The notes under the pieces were generated by a model. The model saw nothing but the letters and a program-made list of their open reading frames with translations, was not told the DNA's origin and ran no database searches. Below, piece by piece: positions 52,448 through 61,472 of a stretch of 64,000 nt of DNA. The position numbers and the translations under genes are program-made. The number at the start of each line of letters is the position of its first letter. The first letter of the stretch is position 1. The stretch comes from Planctobacterium marinum (GTDB lineage: Bacteria; Pseudomonadota; Gammaproteobacteria; Enterobacterales; Alteromonadaceae): positions 1 through 64,000 of the forward strand of contig NZ_JAJEWQ010000002.1 of NCBI RefSeq assembly GCF_020687805.1, written 5' to 3'.

Positions 52448-54376
52448 ATGATGCAATCCCTACGATTAGCCCGAAATGCAATTTCAGGCACACTCTTATT
52501 TTTAACCTCTGTACTCTTTTCAAACTCATTGCTGGCAGGGAGCTGGCAGAATAACGTCAATATTGGTGGCTTTAACAAAGTCCATATTTACACCCCTGAT
52601 ACCACGTCTGCTATCGGTGATGGCAAAGGCTTGCTGCTGGTATTGCATGGCTGTACCCAATCCATTGATGCTTACCTCACCGCCAATCTGGAAGATGCCG
52701 CTGAGCAATATGGTTTAGTGATTGCGGTACCAGATGCCATGAACAAAGCGGGATTTAGCTGCTGGTCTTACTGGCAGGGCACTAAATCCCGCAGTGCCGG
52801 GGATTATAAAAACCTGATCACTTTGGCAAATACCTTGTCGGGTGACAGTTCCCGTAACATTGATCCCGATCAGGTATATATTGCCGGATTATCCTCAGGC
52901 GCGGCATTTGCCAATACCACAGCCTGTCTTGCACCAGACGTATTTGCCGGCATGGGGATCAGTGCCGGACCCAGCATCGGTACCAGTTCAAGTGGCGCAA
53001 TTGGCCCCTGTGAAAGTGCAGATGTAGCTGCTCGCTGCAGTCAATATGGTGGCAGTTATGGCAGTCATTTTGATAGCCAAATTGCCTCTATTGCGCAAGG
53101 CGAAAACGATACCACCGTTAATCTGTGCTATAACCAGCAAAATGCTGACGGCATGGCTGAGCTGTATGGCGTCAGTCAACTGCCAGGTACTAATACGCTT
53201 TCTGAAGGCCCCTCAAATACCGCCCGTGAAACTCAGTGGCAGGATGGTCGGGTGACCATGTTGTGGTTTGACAATCTTGATCATTCCTGGTCTGGTGGCC
53301 AGGGAGCCAGTGGCTCATATGTCAATGGTAACAGCATTAACTATGCCTCTTATCTGGGTCAGTACTTTTTGGACAACAACCAACGGGTAGACAGAAACGC
53401 CGGTCCTGTGCTGGCGAATGTCCAGTTTTCCGCAAACGGTAGTCAGATAACCATCAGCGGCAGTGCCACAGATGCGGAAGGTAGTGTTCTGGATGTCAGT
53501 GCCAGCATCAGCGGTCCGGTTAACGATACCCTCAGTGGCAACGTTAACGGCAGCAATCAATTTACGCTGGTGAGTGGGTCACTGCCGGATGGATTATATA
53601 CGGTGGTGGTTGTCGCAACTGATGATGAAAACAAACAAGGCGATCCGGCCACCGGTCAGGTACGAGTTGGACCTGAGCCGCCAGCGACAGCACCTGATTT
53701 GTCTGATATTGCTGTAGTTGTACAGGGGCAATGTGCCACTGTTACCGGTAAAGTAACCGACGTTAATCTCAATCTGGATACCGTAGAAGTCAGCTTTGCT
53801 ACCGGCACTGTGGTTGCCGATGTCACCGTGCCTGATTTTAGTGCTGAGGCCTGTAATCTGCCCGGTGGCAGTAATACCGCTCAGGTAACGGCAACCGACC
53901 TGACCAGTCTGTCTTCATCTCAAAGTGTTAGTTTTGATGTTGACGCCGGTCAAACTGCGACACTTGATGAGCACATATCGGCTGGCAGACTGGATTACAC
54001 CAACTATGCAAACTGTTATCTGGAATACAGCACTGCGCCCTTTAAACTTAACGAAATAACTGTCGGGCAGCAGTGTCAGTGGCAGGATGATGATGCTTCC
54101 TGTACCGGGCCATTACAAGCCTGCAGTGGTTCAGGTGGTGGCTCAGGTGGCGGTTCAGGCGGTGGTTCTGGCGGCGGTTCAGGCAATCAGTGCAGCGAAG
54201 TGACCACGGCCAATTACTATCACAAAGTGGCAGGTCGCGCCTACAGTACGGGCAATATTTATGTGCCTGATTACTTTGCCAACGGCAGTGATGATGCAAT
54301 GCCGGGTTCTACCTGGGGTAACAACACTCTGCACTCAGACGATGATGTCACCTGGTATCTGGGCACCTGCCCATAG
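52448..54376 (+). CDS. secreted PHB depolymerase, catalytic domain type 1
   Basis: From ATG 52448 (AGGA just before; a GTG at 52430 is also in frame) the protein has 642 aa. A signal peptide (FLTSVLFSNSLLAGS) precedes the catalytic domain: oxyanion LLLVLHGCTQS (about 65), lipase box AGLSSGAAF (Ser about 145), Asp in GENDTTVN and His in LDHSWSGG. This oxyanion-first order is type 1. Then follow Fn3/cadherin-like modules (about 325-540), a GGGS-repeat linker (about 560-580) and a C-terminal cysteine-bearing module (CSEVTTANYYHKVAGRAYST) that may bind polymer. The product should degrade PHB granules outside the cell. A strong terminator follows. Confidence 0.87.
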   Translation: MMQSLRLARNAISGTLLFLTSVLFSNSLLAGSWQNNVNIGGFNKVHIYTPDTTSAIGDGKGLLLVLHGCTQSIDAYLTANLEDAAEQYGLVIAVPDAMNKAGFSCWSYWQGTKSRSAGDYKNLITLANTLSGDSSRNIDPDQVYIAGLSSGAAFANTTACLAPDVFAGMGISAGPSIGTSSSGAIGPCESADVAARCSQYGGSYGSHFDSQIASIAQGENDTTVNLCYNQQNADGMAELYGVSQLPGTNTLSEGPSNTARETQWQDGRVTMLWFDNLDHSWSGGQGASGSYVNGNSINYASYLGQYFLDNNQRVDRNAGPVLANVQFSANGSQITISGSATDAEGSVLDVSASISGPVNDTLSGNVNGSNQFTLVSGSLPDGLYTVVVVATDDENKQGDPATGQVRVGPEPPATAPDLSDIAVVVQGQCATVTGKVTDVNLNLDTVEVSFATGTVVADVTVPDFSAEACNLPGGSNTAQVTATDLTSLSSSQSVSFDVDAGQTATLDEHISAGRLDYTNYANCYLEYSTAPFKLNEITVGQQCQWQDDDASCTGPLQACSGSGGGSGGGSGGGSGGGSGNQCSEVTTANYYHKVAGRAYSTGNIYVPDYFANGSDDAMPGSTWGNNTLHSDDDVTWYLGTCP

Positions 54377-54403
54377 GGCCCCTGTTTAAAACAGCATGTT
54401 ATT

Positions 54404-54428
54404 GGCCGGATTTTTATCCGGCCTTTTT
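54404..54428 (+). terminator. terminator of the PHB depolymerase gene
   Basis: GGCCGGAT-TTTT-ATCCGGCC, an 8-bp stem with a 4-base loop, is followed by TTTTT. It ends 15 bp before the chemoreceptor dyad. Confidence 0.93.
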
Positions 54429-54442
54429 CATATGCAGGCATG

Positions 54443-54454
54443 GTACTTAAGTAC
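54443..54454. promoter_or_regulatory. GTACTTAAGTAC dyad upstream of chemoreceptor
   Basis: A perfect palindrome inside a 20-bp sequence (54440-54459) identical to the copy at 46398-46417. Its location just after a strong terminator and 69 bp before the ATG marks it as part of the chemoreceptor promoter. Confidence 0.65.
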
Positions 54455-54522
54455 AGCATTCAAATGTTAAAAAAATGTTTAAAGTGACGAGGTGGCAAAG
54501 TAAAAAGAGTTTCGTGTAATAA

Positions 54523-56199
54523 GTGATGAGCCTGAAAAATAAACTGACGGTGTTAACCCTGGTCCCTGTTGTCTTTTTGTGCGCCATTTTAATGTTGACC
54601 TTCTGGATGACGTTGCTGTCTTCTTCTGAAGAGCAAATTTCTGCTACCCGCAATAATCTAATGTCCCTGAAAAAAGCCGAGCTGAAAAACTACCTTGAAT
54701 TGAGTTTAAGTGGCATTGAGTTTGTTCTGTCGGACAAGAGCTTAAGTCACGATGAAGCCCGACAAAAAGTACAGCATTACATTCAGTCACTGTCCTATGA
54801 TGGCAGCAATTATTTATTTGCCTATGCAGAAAATGGCGACCGGGTGGCACTGGGTAGCAACCTTTCGGGTGTAGGTGAAAATTACTGGAATGTACAAGAT
54901 CCCAACGGTAAATATGTAGTGCAGGGCTTGATCAACGCCGCAAAAAACAAGGATGGCTTTTACCTTTACCACTGGCCCAGAAGTCAGGGACAACAGCCAT
55001 TGCCGAAACTGAGTTACACCCTGTGGTTCCCGGAGTACAACTGGATGGTGGGCACCGGATTCTATATTGATGATATTGATCACGAAGTGGCCCAAATTGC
55101 TGGCCAGGCTGAGAATGCGGCGGCGAGTTCTTTGAGTTTTGCCCTGTTGGTGTCTGTCGGAGTAAGCGGTTTAATGGTGTTTATGGTGCGGGTAGTGGCT
55201 AAACGTATTATGCGCCCCCTGGAAGAAATGAACGACAACCTGCTAGAGATCTCTACCGGCCAGGGGGATTTAACCCGTCGATTGCACATCAAAAGCCAGG
55301 ATGAAGTGGGGCAACTGGCTGCCAGCTTTAATCAATTTGTAGATAAAATACGCGGAATTGTGGAGCAGGTGCTGGATTGCTCCTGTCAGGTAAAAGCGGC
55401 ATCTAAACTCATCGATGAGCGCAACGAACAAATTCACAACTGGGTTAAACAACAAAATCAGGAAACCGACATGGTGGCTACCGCCATGACCGAAATGGCC
55501 GCGTCGGCAATTGAAATCGCAGGCAGTGCTGAACAGGCCGCCAGCTCGGCCTCAGATGCTGAAGTGAAAAGCCAACATGCTATTGCTGAACTGCAGGAAT
55601 CTGTGCAGCATGTTCGTGAACTGGCCGATGATGTGAGCAGTGGGGCCAGCGCTATTGCTACACTGGAAGAAAATGTCAGTGATATTGTGTCGGTGCTGGA
55701 GGTCATCAGGGGCATCGCAGAACAAACCAATTTGCTGGCGCTAAATGCCGCCATTGAAGCTGCCCGCGCCGGAGAGCAGGGACGGGGATTTGCGGTGGTG
55801 GCGGATGAAGTCAGAACCCTGGCCAGTCGCACTCAGGTGAGCACCGAAGAAATCCAACAAACCATACAGCGCCTGCAGCATACTGCTGACGCGGCCGTCC
55901 GGGTGATGCAGGGAGGGCAAAGCAAGTCACAACTGACCGTCAATAAAGTGGAAACCGCCGGTGCCGGTATTGCGGTGATCACCAAAGATATCAGCAACAT
56001 GACAGCCATGATCGCCCAGATTGCCACAGCCTCTGAACAGCAACATCAGGTCAGTGAAGATGTTAACCGGCGCATCAGTAAAATCGCAGAAACCAGTGGT
56101 GAAACCGAACACCTGTCAAATCTCAGCACCAATGACAGCCATAAACTGCTTGGCTTAGCTGAGCAATTACAGCAACTGGTCAGTAAGTTTAAGGTGTGA
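54523..56199 (+). CDS. methyl-accepting chemotaxis protein with single Cache domain
   Basis: The 558-aa receptor has TM1 (about 7-30), a periplasmic sCache_2-like domain (about 40-195; [17 protein letters not shown] and [13 protein letters not shown] are typical), TM2 (about 203-225), a HAMP domain ([21 protein letters not shown]), and a long signalling hairpin with the conserved tip [31 protein letters not shown]. No CheR-tethering pentapeptide is visible at the C-terminus. sCache_2 receptors often bind short carboxylates; given the shared dyad with the PHB genes, 3-hydroxybutyrate or its oligomers are candidates. Confidence 0.9.
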   Translation: MMSLKNKLTVLTLVPVVFLCAILMLTFWMTLLSSSEEQISATRNNLMSLKKAELKNYLELSLSGIEFVLSDKSLSHDEARQKVQHYIQSLSYDGSNYLFAYAENGDRVALGSNLSGVGENYWNVQDPNGKYVVQGLINAAKNKDGFYLYHWPRSQGQQPLPKLSYTLWFPEYNWMVGTGFYIDDIDHEVAQIAGQAENAAASSLSFALLVSVGVSGLMVFMVRVVAKRIMRPLEEMNDNLLEISTGQGDLTRRLHIKSQDEVGQLAASFNQFVDKIRGIVEQVLDCSCQVKAASKLIDERNEQIHNWVKQQNQETDMVATAMTEMAASAIEIAGSAEQAASSASDAEVKSQHAIAELQESVQHVRELADDVSSGASAIATLEENVSDIVSVLEVIRGIAEQTNLLALNAAIEAARAGEQGRGFAVVADEVRTLASRTQVSTEEIQQTIQRLQHTADAAVRVMQGGQSKSQLTVNKVETAGAGIAVITKDISNMTAMIAQIATASEQQHQVSEDVNRRISKIAETSGETEHLSNLSTNDSHKLLGLAEQLQQLVSKFKV

Positions 56200-56221
56200 T
56201 TTTTGGCCTGTGATATTTGCT

Positions 56222-57868
56222 TTAGTTTGGTTTAGAAGCAGCGTTTTCTTCTGTGTTTCTTTTTGCCGGATATTTGGCAAAGATAAAGGCAAAGCCACAG
56301 GTGATCCAGATAATCAGCAGTTGCAGCACCCAGTTAAACCAGACGTTAACCCCTTGGCGATGCACCTCAATGTAAGGGCCGTAGATATAAGCTCTTTCTT
56401 CTGACCAGGTCCCCACCATTGCCCGAAAACGCAGATGGTCGAAAAACAGTACTCCTGAACTGTCCGGCAACCTGCTGTCGAGATACGCCCGAAACAGGGT
56501 GTCGCTGTTAGTATCTTTCGGGATACTGCGTCCTTCTTGTAACAACTGCTCCTGATAGACACCGGCAAAATGCTTTTTGGAATCCTGATAGTAGTTGCTG
56601 TGCCCGATAAGTGCAGTGCACAGGATCATGGCGATACACAGGTAAGATGCAGAGCGCCAGTGGGTCCAACTGTAAAGCCGAAACACCAGGTACATCACAA
56701 AAGGCAGAAGGATATTGGTAACACTGGCAGCGGCCCATGTGCCGGTTTTAACGTTCTCTTCACCGTAAAATTGTCCGCAGAACCACACCACAAAAATCGC
56801 TACAGGTAAGATGATGGCGGCTTTTTTCGGTTGAGTTAACGGATTAACACCCTTGATATGCCAGTGGGCATAATACCGATACGCTGAAGTCAGTGTCGGA
56901 CAATCCGGGAGGTCATTCTGGAGATTTTCCAGTGTACTTTGCAGCCAATACTGAAATGCCTGGCTACCAACTTTATCCCGGTTCCCATATAAATGGCGCA
57001 GCAGATTAACCTGCTCTTCATCGGGTTTGTCAGTTTTAGCGCCACTGATAAATAGAAACAGCAACCCCAGAGCTTGTTTAATCAACGGCGAATGCCCTGA
57101 GAGCAACAGGTCTGAAAATCTCCTGGGGTCCAGCTTAATGGCAATATGGAGCAATGCATCGACTTGTGTCTCATTGAGTAACAGAAGCGTTTTGTTATTA
57201 CTCAAATAATCCGCCGCCAGAGCTTGTATGAATATGCTCAGGTTTTTTGGCAGGGTTGCCAATTCCTGTGTCGAGACGACAGTGACTAATTGCTCGACTT
57301 GTTCGGCCAGTTGCTCAGGTCTTTTCTTTTCGGGTTGCCTGGCAAACGCTGAATCCACCTCAGGTGAAACCGGAGAAGGCGAGAAAAAGATATTTTGAGC
57401 TATGTCTGCCAGTTCTGAAACGAGCGTGACATGCTCCTGGCTGTTTGCTGTGTACTGGTTAAGGAAGCTCAGAATTTGATGACATTTGTTAATCAAAGGC
57501 AGCGGTTGATGCAGCAGCCACTGCTTCGCCAATGTGGCGTTTTCATCCATTTTCCCCAGCTTTTGTACCACAGAGGCGGCATCAGAATGGCATGTTAGTA
57601 GTTTGAGTTCTGACTGGCTTAGCCGCACAGCCGTGTAAGCGCCATCGTAAGAGCGATAAATGACCTTATAATTTTTGCCAGAGCGGGTGTCGTAGTAATA
57701 ACCGGGATTCTGGTTGCTGTTTATCCGGTTGAGCAGCGTCACGCCATTTTTCTGTGATAAGGGCTTGAAATGCGCCGGCAGCGTCTGAAAATACTGTTCC
57801 TCAGCCTTGGCTTCAGTGTGAGCGACGGCCTTTAACTTTTTCTGCTGCTTGCGAAGTTTACGACTCAT
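56222..57868 (-). CDS. unknown protein with C-terminal membrane helices
   Basis: The 548-aa protein has a strongly basic start (MSRKLRKQQKKLKAV), a long soluble helical region (about 30-350) with a short Tyr-rich segment (GYYYDTRSGKNYKVIYRSYD), and four C-terminal membrane helices (IILPVAIFVVWFCGQFY, VTNILLPFVMYLVFRLY, SASYLCIAMILCTALIG, VLQLLIIWITCGFAFIFAKY). I recognise no family and no catalytic motif. It is convergent with the chemoreceptor (22-bp gap). Confidence 0.6.
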   Translation of the reverse strand: MSRKLRKQQKKLKAVAHTEAKAEEQYFQTLPAHFKPLSQKNGVTLLNRINSNQNPGYYYDTRSGKNYKVIYRSYDGAYTAVRLSQSELKLLTCHSDAASVVQKLGKMDENATLAKQWLLHQPLPLINKCHQILSFLNQYTANSQEHVTLVSELADIAQNIFFSPSPVSPEVDSAFARQPEKKRPEQLAEQVEQLVTVVSTQELATLPKNLSIFIQALAADYLSNNKTLLLLNETQVDALLHIAIKLDPRRFSDLLLSGHSPLIKQALGLLFLFISGAKTDKPDEEQVNLLRHLYGNRDKVGSQAFQYWLQSTLENLQNDLPDCPTLTSAYRYYAHWHIKGVNPLTQPKKAAIILPVAIFVVWFCGQFYGEENVKTGTWAAASVTNILLPFVMYLVFRLYSWTHWRSASYLCIAMILCTALIGHSNYYQDSKKHFAGVYQEQLLQEGRSIPKDTNSDTLFRAYLDSRLPDSSGVLFFDHLRFRAMVGTWSEERAYIYGPYIEVHRQGVNVWFNWVLQLLIIWITCGFAFIFAKYPAKRNTEENAASKPN

Positions 57869-57974
57869 CAGGCCCTGGCTATCAATTTATTGAAGTTAAC
57901 TGAAATTATAGATGATTTGGCTGCCGGTTATGGCTGTCAGGATAAAAATACTATTGGTACTTCACCAGAAACAA

Positions 57975-57999
57975 AAAAAGTTGCCGGCGGCAACTTTTT
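57975..57999. terminator. bidirectional terminator
   Basis: AAAAAGTTGCC and its complement enclose a GGC loop and are flanked by A- and T-runs. It lies 25 bp after the stop of the minus-strand gene at 58024. Confidence 0.85.
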
Positions 58000-58023
58000 A
58001 CTTTCTGAATCTGCTGGAATCGC

Positions 58024-59478
58024 TTACAGCGTTACCAACGCCACCATGGCTTTGCCTGAGGCGGAACGGCCGTGCAACAGGTATTTACCTTCGCTGATAG
58101 TGTTAATACCAAAAATACTCGACATGGTGCTGTCGGCATCAAAGCTCAGCATTTCAAAGTTTGAAGGCTGTTCCTGTCTGTCTACCAGGTAGAATTCACC
58201 GGATGTTTCTGTGGTCGCTTCGTCAGCCGGTGCACCGGGCGAAGAAGTGCCATCGGTTTTATTGATAGTGACTGTCACCGAGTCATTGAAGAAGGGGTCA
58301 CCTTCGCAGTTGTTGTCGCTGTACACAGCAATGGCTAAGGTCAGTTCACCTTCGTCCAATACGGATTTGTCACGCGTGTTATAATCCTGGCCGTTGTTGG
58401 CGTCACCAAAGATAACGTATGGGTCGTGCCGTTCCAGTTTGTTGTGGGTAAATGCGCCACCGGTATCGATGAGCGTGCAGCCAACATTTTCAGCTCCTGT
58501 TAAAAAGCGATAACCAATAGTGAATTCCGTCGGGATTGCGTCGTAACTGATGATCTGGCCTTCTGATAAACCGCTAGTTTCAATCGTGACATTTTCTCCG
58601 TTGCTATAAACGGCTTTTTCACTGCTATCACGGGTAATTTGGCTGGCACTGAGGGAGCGCACCCGGATATTGCTGGTACTGTCAGAACCACTGGTCAGGC
58701 GACTGGCATCATCACCGTTACATTTGGTACTGTCGATACTGCAGCTTTCAGCGAGCTCCCAAATCATACCGAACTTATCGGAATCTTTGATTTTAGAGCC
58801 ATTTTCAAAGGTGACATCTTCTTCCAGTTTGGCGTAACCGGCAACGACTCTGCCATCCTCACTGACCGCCGACGCTCTGTATTGCCACAGGCCGCCATCG
58901 CCACTCATGTTCATTGTGGTGCTACCTGCTTTGAAAGCCGGTAATTCACCATTGCCCTGGTCAATATCATACTTTACCGGGAAAAACTCGCCGTCAATCA
59001 TTTCAAATACATGGATACCCGCCATGTCGGTGCCCCAGGTCCAGCCATTAGCCACCATTAGCTTGCTGTCAATACCATTGTGTTGGTATCTGGCCATGAT
59101 GTTGCTGTCGTAATAGCTATCAAAGCGCATTTGAAATTGACGCCATGGGCGGTTGTCACTGATGGAATGGATGGGAGTAAAGCGATTGTCAAAAGCGCAG
59201 CTTTCTCCGTCGGCTGCAAATTGTGTCAAATCAACTGTCGTGGTGATCGTACCCGAGCGCTCGTATTCCTGACCGTCTTTGGCCACCAGAGTAAAAGTTT
59301 CGTTGGCTGACTGTTTGGCAAATAGTTTTGCAACGCCGGTAACCACACCATTGTCTACGTCAATAGCATTCATCACCCCTGAATAATCCAGGGTACAGGT
59401 TTTTATAGAGGTGGCAGAAGCTGCACCCGACGAAAGAAGCGCGATGATCGCAACGGATAATTTAAGGTTGTTTTTCAT
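58024..59478 (-). CDS. secreted protein of unknown function (DUF3466-like)
   Basis: The 484-aa protein has a signal peptide (KLSVAIIALLSSGAASA). Repeats such as YRASAVSEDGRVVAGYAK and acidic surface loops (NGDDASRLTSGSD) resemble secreted DUF3466-type proteins, but the match is weak. There are several Cys pairs (KTCTLDY, SCAFD, SCSIDSTKC). No catalytic motif is visible. Two tandem 16-bp dyads at 59583-59620 lie about 105 bp upstream of the start, so expression is probably tightly controlled. Confidence 0.55.
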   Translation of the reverse strand: MKNNLKLSVAIIALLSSGAASATSIKTCTLDYSGVMNAIDVDNGVVTGVAKLFAKQSANETFTLVAKDGQEYERSGTITTTVDLTQFAADGESCAFDNRFTPIHSISDNRPWRQFQMRFDSYYDSNIMARYQHNGIDSKLMVANGWTWGTDMAGIHVFEMIDGEFFPVKYDIDQGNGELPAFKAGSTTMNMSGDGGLWQYRASAVSEDGRVVAGYAKLEEDVTFENGSKIKDSDKFGMIWELAESCSIDSTKCNGDDASRLTSGSDSTSNIRVRSLSASQITRDSSEKAVYSNGENVTIETSGLSEGQIISYDAIPTEFTIGYRFLTGAENVGCTLIDTGGAFTHNKLERHDPYVIFGDANNGQDYNTRDKSVLDEGELTLAIAVYSDNNCEGDPFFNDSVTVTINKTDGTSSPGAPADEATTETSGEFYLVDRQEQPSNFEMLSFDADSTMSSIFGINTISEGKYLLHGRSASGKAMVALVTL

Positions 59479-59582
59479 TATTAAACTCTCTGTAACAATT
59501 TTGAAAAAGGCGCTGACTGCCTTGTCTTGATAGGGCGAAGTTTAGTGATCTTGAGAGCAAAACGAACTTAAAAATGAAGAAC

Positions 59583-59620
59583 TTAGACTATAGTCTAATA
59601 CGAGTTAGACTTTAGTCTAA
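59583..59620. promoter_or_regulatory. twin TTAGAC dyads upstream of the secreted protein
   Basis: TTAGACTATAGTCTAA (59583-59598) is a perfect 16-bp palindrome; TTAGACTTTAGTCTAA (59605-59620) is the same with a one-base change. Centres are 22 bp apart, about two helical turns, so two dimers could bind on one face. The core AC-N4-GT matches the other dyads in this window. Confidence 0.65.
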
Positions 59621-59733
59621 TATTCATCAGTGACCACTCAAGTTGTTGCCCGGGCGGGAGTCTCTGGATGATGAAATGGTAAAGGATGCTGGCAGGGGGC
59701 AAGTTTGCTTGCCCCTAATTATTGTTTTGCGGG

Positions 59734-60174
59734 TTATTGTCCGGCCTGTGCGCCAGACTGGACTTTCATCATGGCTTTTTGAGCGGCTTCCTGTCCCCAG
59801 GCTTGGCCTGCCATCATAGACTCCTGCATGATCTGAGGTTGCACTTTCACCAGCCTTTGACCTGCGTCGCTGCGGTAAAATTGGTTAATGGCTTCGACAT
59901 CTTCTTCAGTGAGATGCTTTTGATAAATAGGGATAATGCGCTGCATTAATACCGAGAAGTCCGCCTGAGCCTGAAATTCTGTCCAAAACGCCTCCGGTGC
60001 ATCGGGCATGGATTGTTTCATTGCTGGCAGCATTTGCGCCATCATCTGTGCTCCCAGATCTGCGGCGCCGGTGGCCACAAGCAGATCTTCAACGCTTTGT
60101 TGACTGGCGGGTTCTGCCTGAGTAAAGCCCGCAAAAGACAGTGAGGCGAGTAAAGTTAAAGTCCTGATGTTCAT
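59734..60174 (-). CDS. DUF2059-domain secreted protein
   Basis: ATG 60174 follows GGAGAAAATA; an upstream ATG at 60198 would add a polar extension. The 146-aa protein has a signal peptide (TLLASLSFAGFTQA) and the DUF2059 pattern: LVATGAADLGAQMMAQML, HLTEEDVEAINQFYRSDAGQRL. DUF2059 proteins are periplasmic and of unknown function, usually all-helical. It is followed by nothing obvious on its strand. Confidence 0.82.
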   Translation of the reverse strand: MNIRTLTLLASLSFAGFTQAEPASQQSVEDLLVATGAADLGAQMMAQMLPAMKQSMPDAPEAFWTEFQAQADFSVLMQRIIPIYQKHLTEEDVEAINQFYRSDAGQRLVKVQPQIMQESMMAGQAWGQEAAQKAMMKVQSGAQAGQ

Positions 60175-60392
60175 TATTTTCTCCTTTTTGCAAAGCAAAT
60201 TGTGATTTCATATTGAATCGCAGGTTATAGCATGGATATCAGGTTTTTGTTACCGGAACCGGCAAGACAGGTAATTGGCTGGTGGATTTTAGTTCTCTTA
60301 ATGAAATATTTGCACTGATGCAGCGATTGGCAAACTGATATAAACTCAGTTTGCCAGGGAGAGGTAACAACTGAACTAGCGCTACCGAAATT

Positions 60393-61304
60393 TTAAACGG
60401 GGTTATTTTTGGGACGCATTTTCTCTTTTGCCCAGGCTGCAAATTCCACTAACGAACACGTGCCGGACTGCCCCTTGCCTTCACCGTCAACGATGCGATA
60501 GATGATCTGATGGCGGGTTGGCTCCGGGTGTTCATGTTGATCGATGACCTGGCGCACCGACCATTTCCTGCCTGGCTGACTATTGGTATAAAATGCGCCG
60601 GCCTCGAGATTAAAGCCTTTCAATAGTTCCTCGTGAAAAATGGCATCAGCCAAATCAATAATGTGTTTGATTTGTTCATCGCTGGCATCAATCACTAATT
60701 CTGAGCGGTTTATTGCTTCGTGAATATGCTGCTTTTTGATTTGACGGGTGTCAGGGTGATAACCCACACTTTGATAACGCATCAGGCTTTGTGGGTATCT
60801 GCGCCAACTGAAGATGTTGTTGAACAGCAGCGCTACCAAAAACAGTACACTGCAGTTAAGTAGTGTGGGGGTAATAACGTACCAGTATCCTAATTCGGTA
60901 ATACTGGTGCCGCCGATAACAGCGGCTAATGCTGTGGCCCCGCCAGGCGGATGTAAACTGCGGGTCAGGTGCATGACTAAAATGGACAGCGCCACTGCGA
61001 TGGCGGCAGCCAATCCAACCGCAGGGATAAAAAGTGCGCAGGTTACTCCGATAATGGCGGATAACAGGTTGCCGGCAAACAATGCCCAGGGGGTGGACAG
61101 CTGTCCGTGTGGTACGGCAAACAGCAAAACCGTAGATGCGCCCATGGAGGGCAGTATTGCAGCGGTACCGGCAGTACCGGTAAAAAACTGAGTAAGGTAA
61201 AAACAGCAAAATATGGCCAGTACGCCCCCCAGTGTTGCCACCAGTTTTTCAGACGAAACCACATTACTTTGGAGCCCCAGGAAGCGGACAATAGCGTGCA
61301 GCAT
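60393..61304 (-). CDS. HPP-family membrane protein
   Basis: The 303-aa protein has about five to six membrane helices with the HPP motif (SLHPPGGATALAAVIGG, about 116-130) and LPSMGASTVLLFA. HPP proteins include nitrite or other anion transporters in some bacteria and plants. The C-terminal ~120 residues (HIHEAINRSELVIDASDEQ onward) are soluble and differ from the usual CBS pair, so its regulation is unclear. Substrate unknown. Confidence 0.8.
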   Translation of the reverse strand: MLHAIVRFLGLQSNVVSSEKLVATLGGVLAIFCCFYLTQFFTGTAGTAAILPSMGASTVLLFAVPHGQLSTPWALFAGNLLSAIIGVTCALFIPAVGLAAAIAVALSILVMHLTRSLHPPGGATALAAVIGGTSITELGYWYVITPTLLNCSVLFLVALLFNNIFSWRRYPQSLMRYQSVGYHPDTRQIKKQHIHEAINRSELVIDASDEQIKHIIDLADAIFHEELLKGFNLEAGAFYTNSQPGRKWSVRQVIDQHEHPEPTRHQIIYRIVDGEGKGQSGTCSLVEFAAWAKEKMRPKNNPV

Positions 61305-61416
61305 GATATAAAACTATTATTGAGTGTAATTTTTTGCGATGGCGTAATGTCTACTATTACGCATTGAGTTACAAGAATTGAAGGTTTTTTAATATGCGGT
61401 TTAATTATTACTGATT

Positions 61417-61444
61417 GGTATTATGCCTTCAGGCAAAAAATACC
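61417..61444. repeat. nested inverted repeat in the 5' region of the Vgb-like gene
   Basis: GGTATT/AATACC enclose TGCCT-TC-AGGCA. It lies about 30 bp upstream of the start and could form a hairpin in the mRNA leader or be an operator. No T-run follows, so it is not a terminator. Confidence 0.35.
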
Positions 61445-61472
61445 GGGCCACGAAACAAAAACTGAGGTGATT

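Noticed and set aside
54139-54182. Repetitive GGT/TCA sequence as a variable repeat locus
   Set aside because: It encodes a Gly/Ser linker in frame between two domains of the depolymerase, so protein function explains it.
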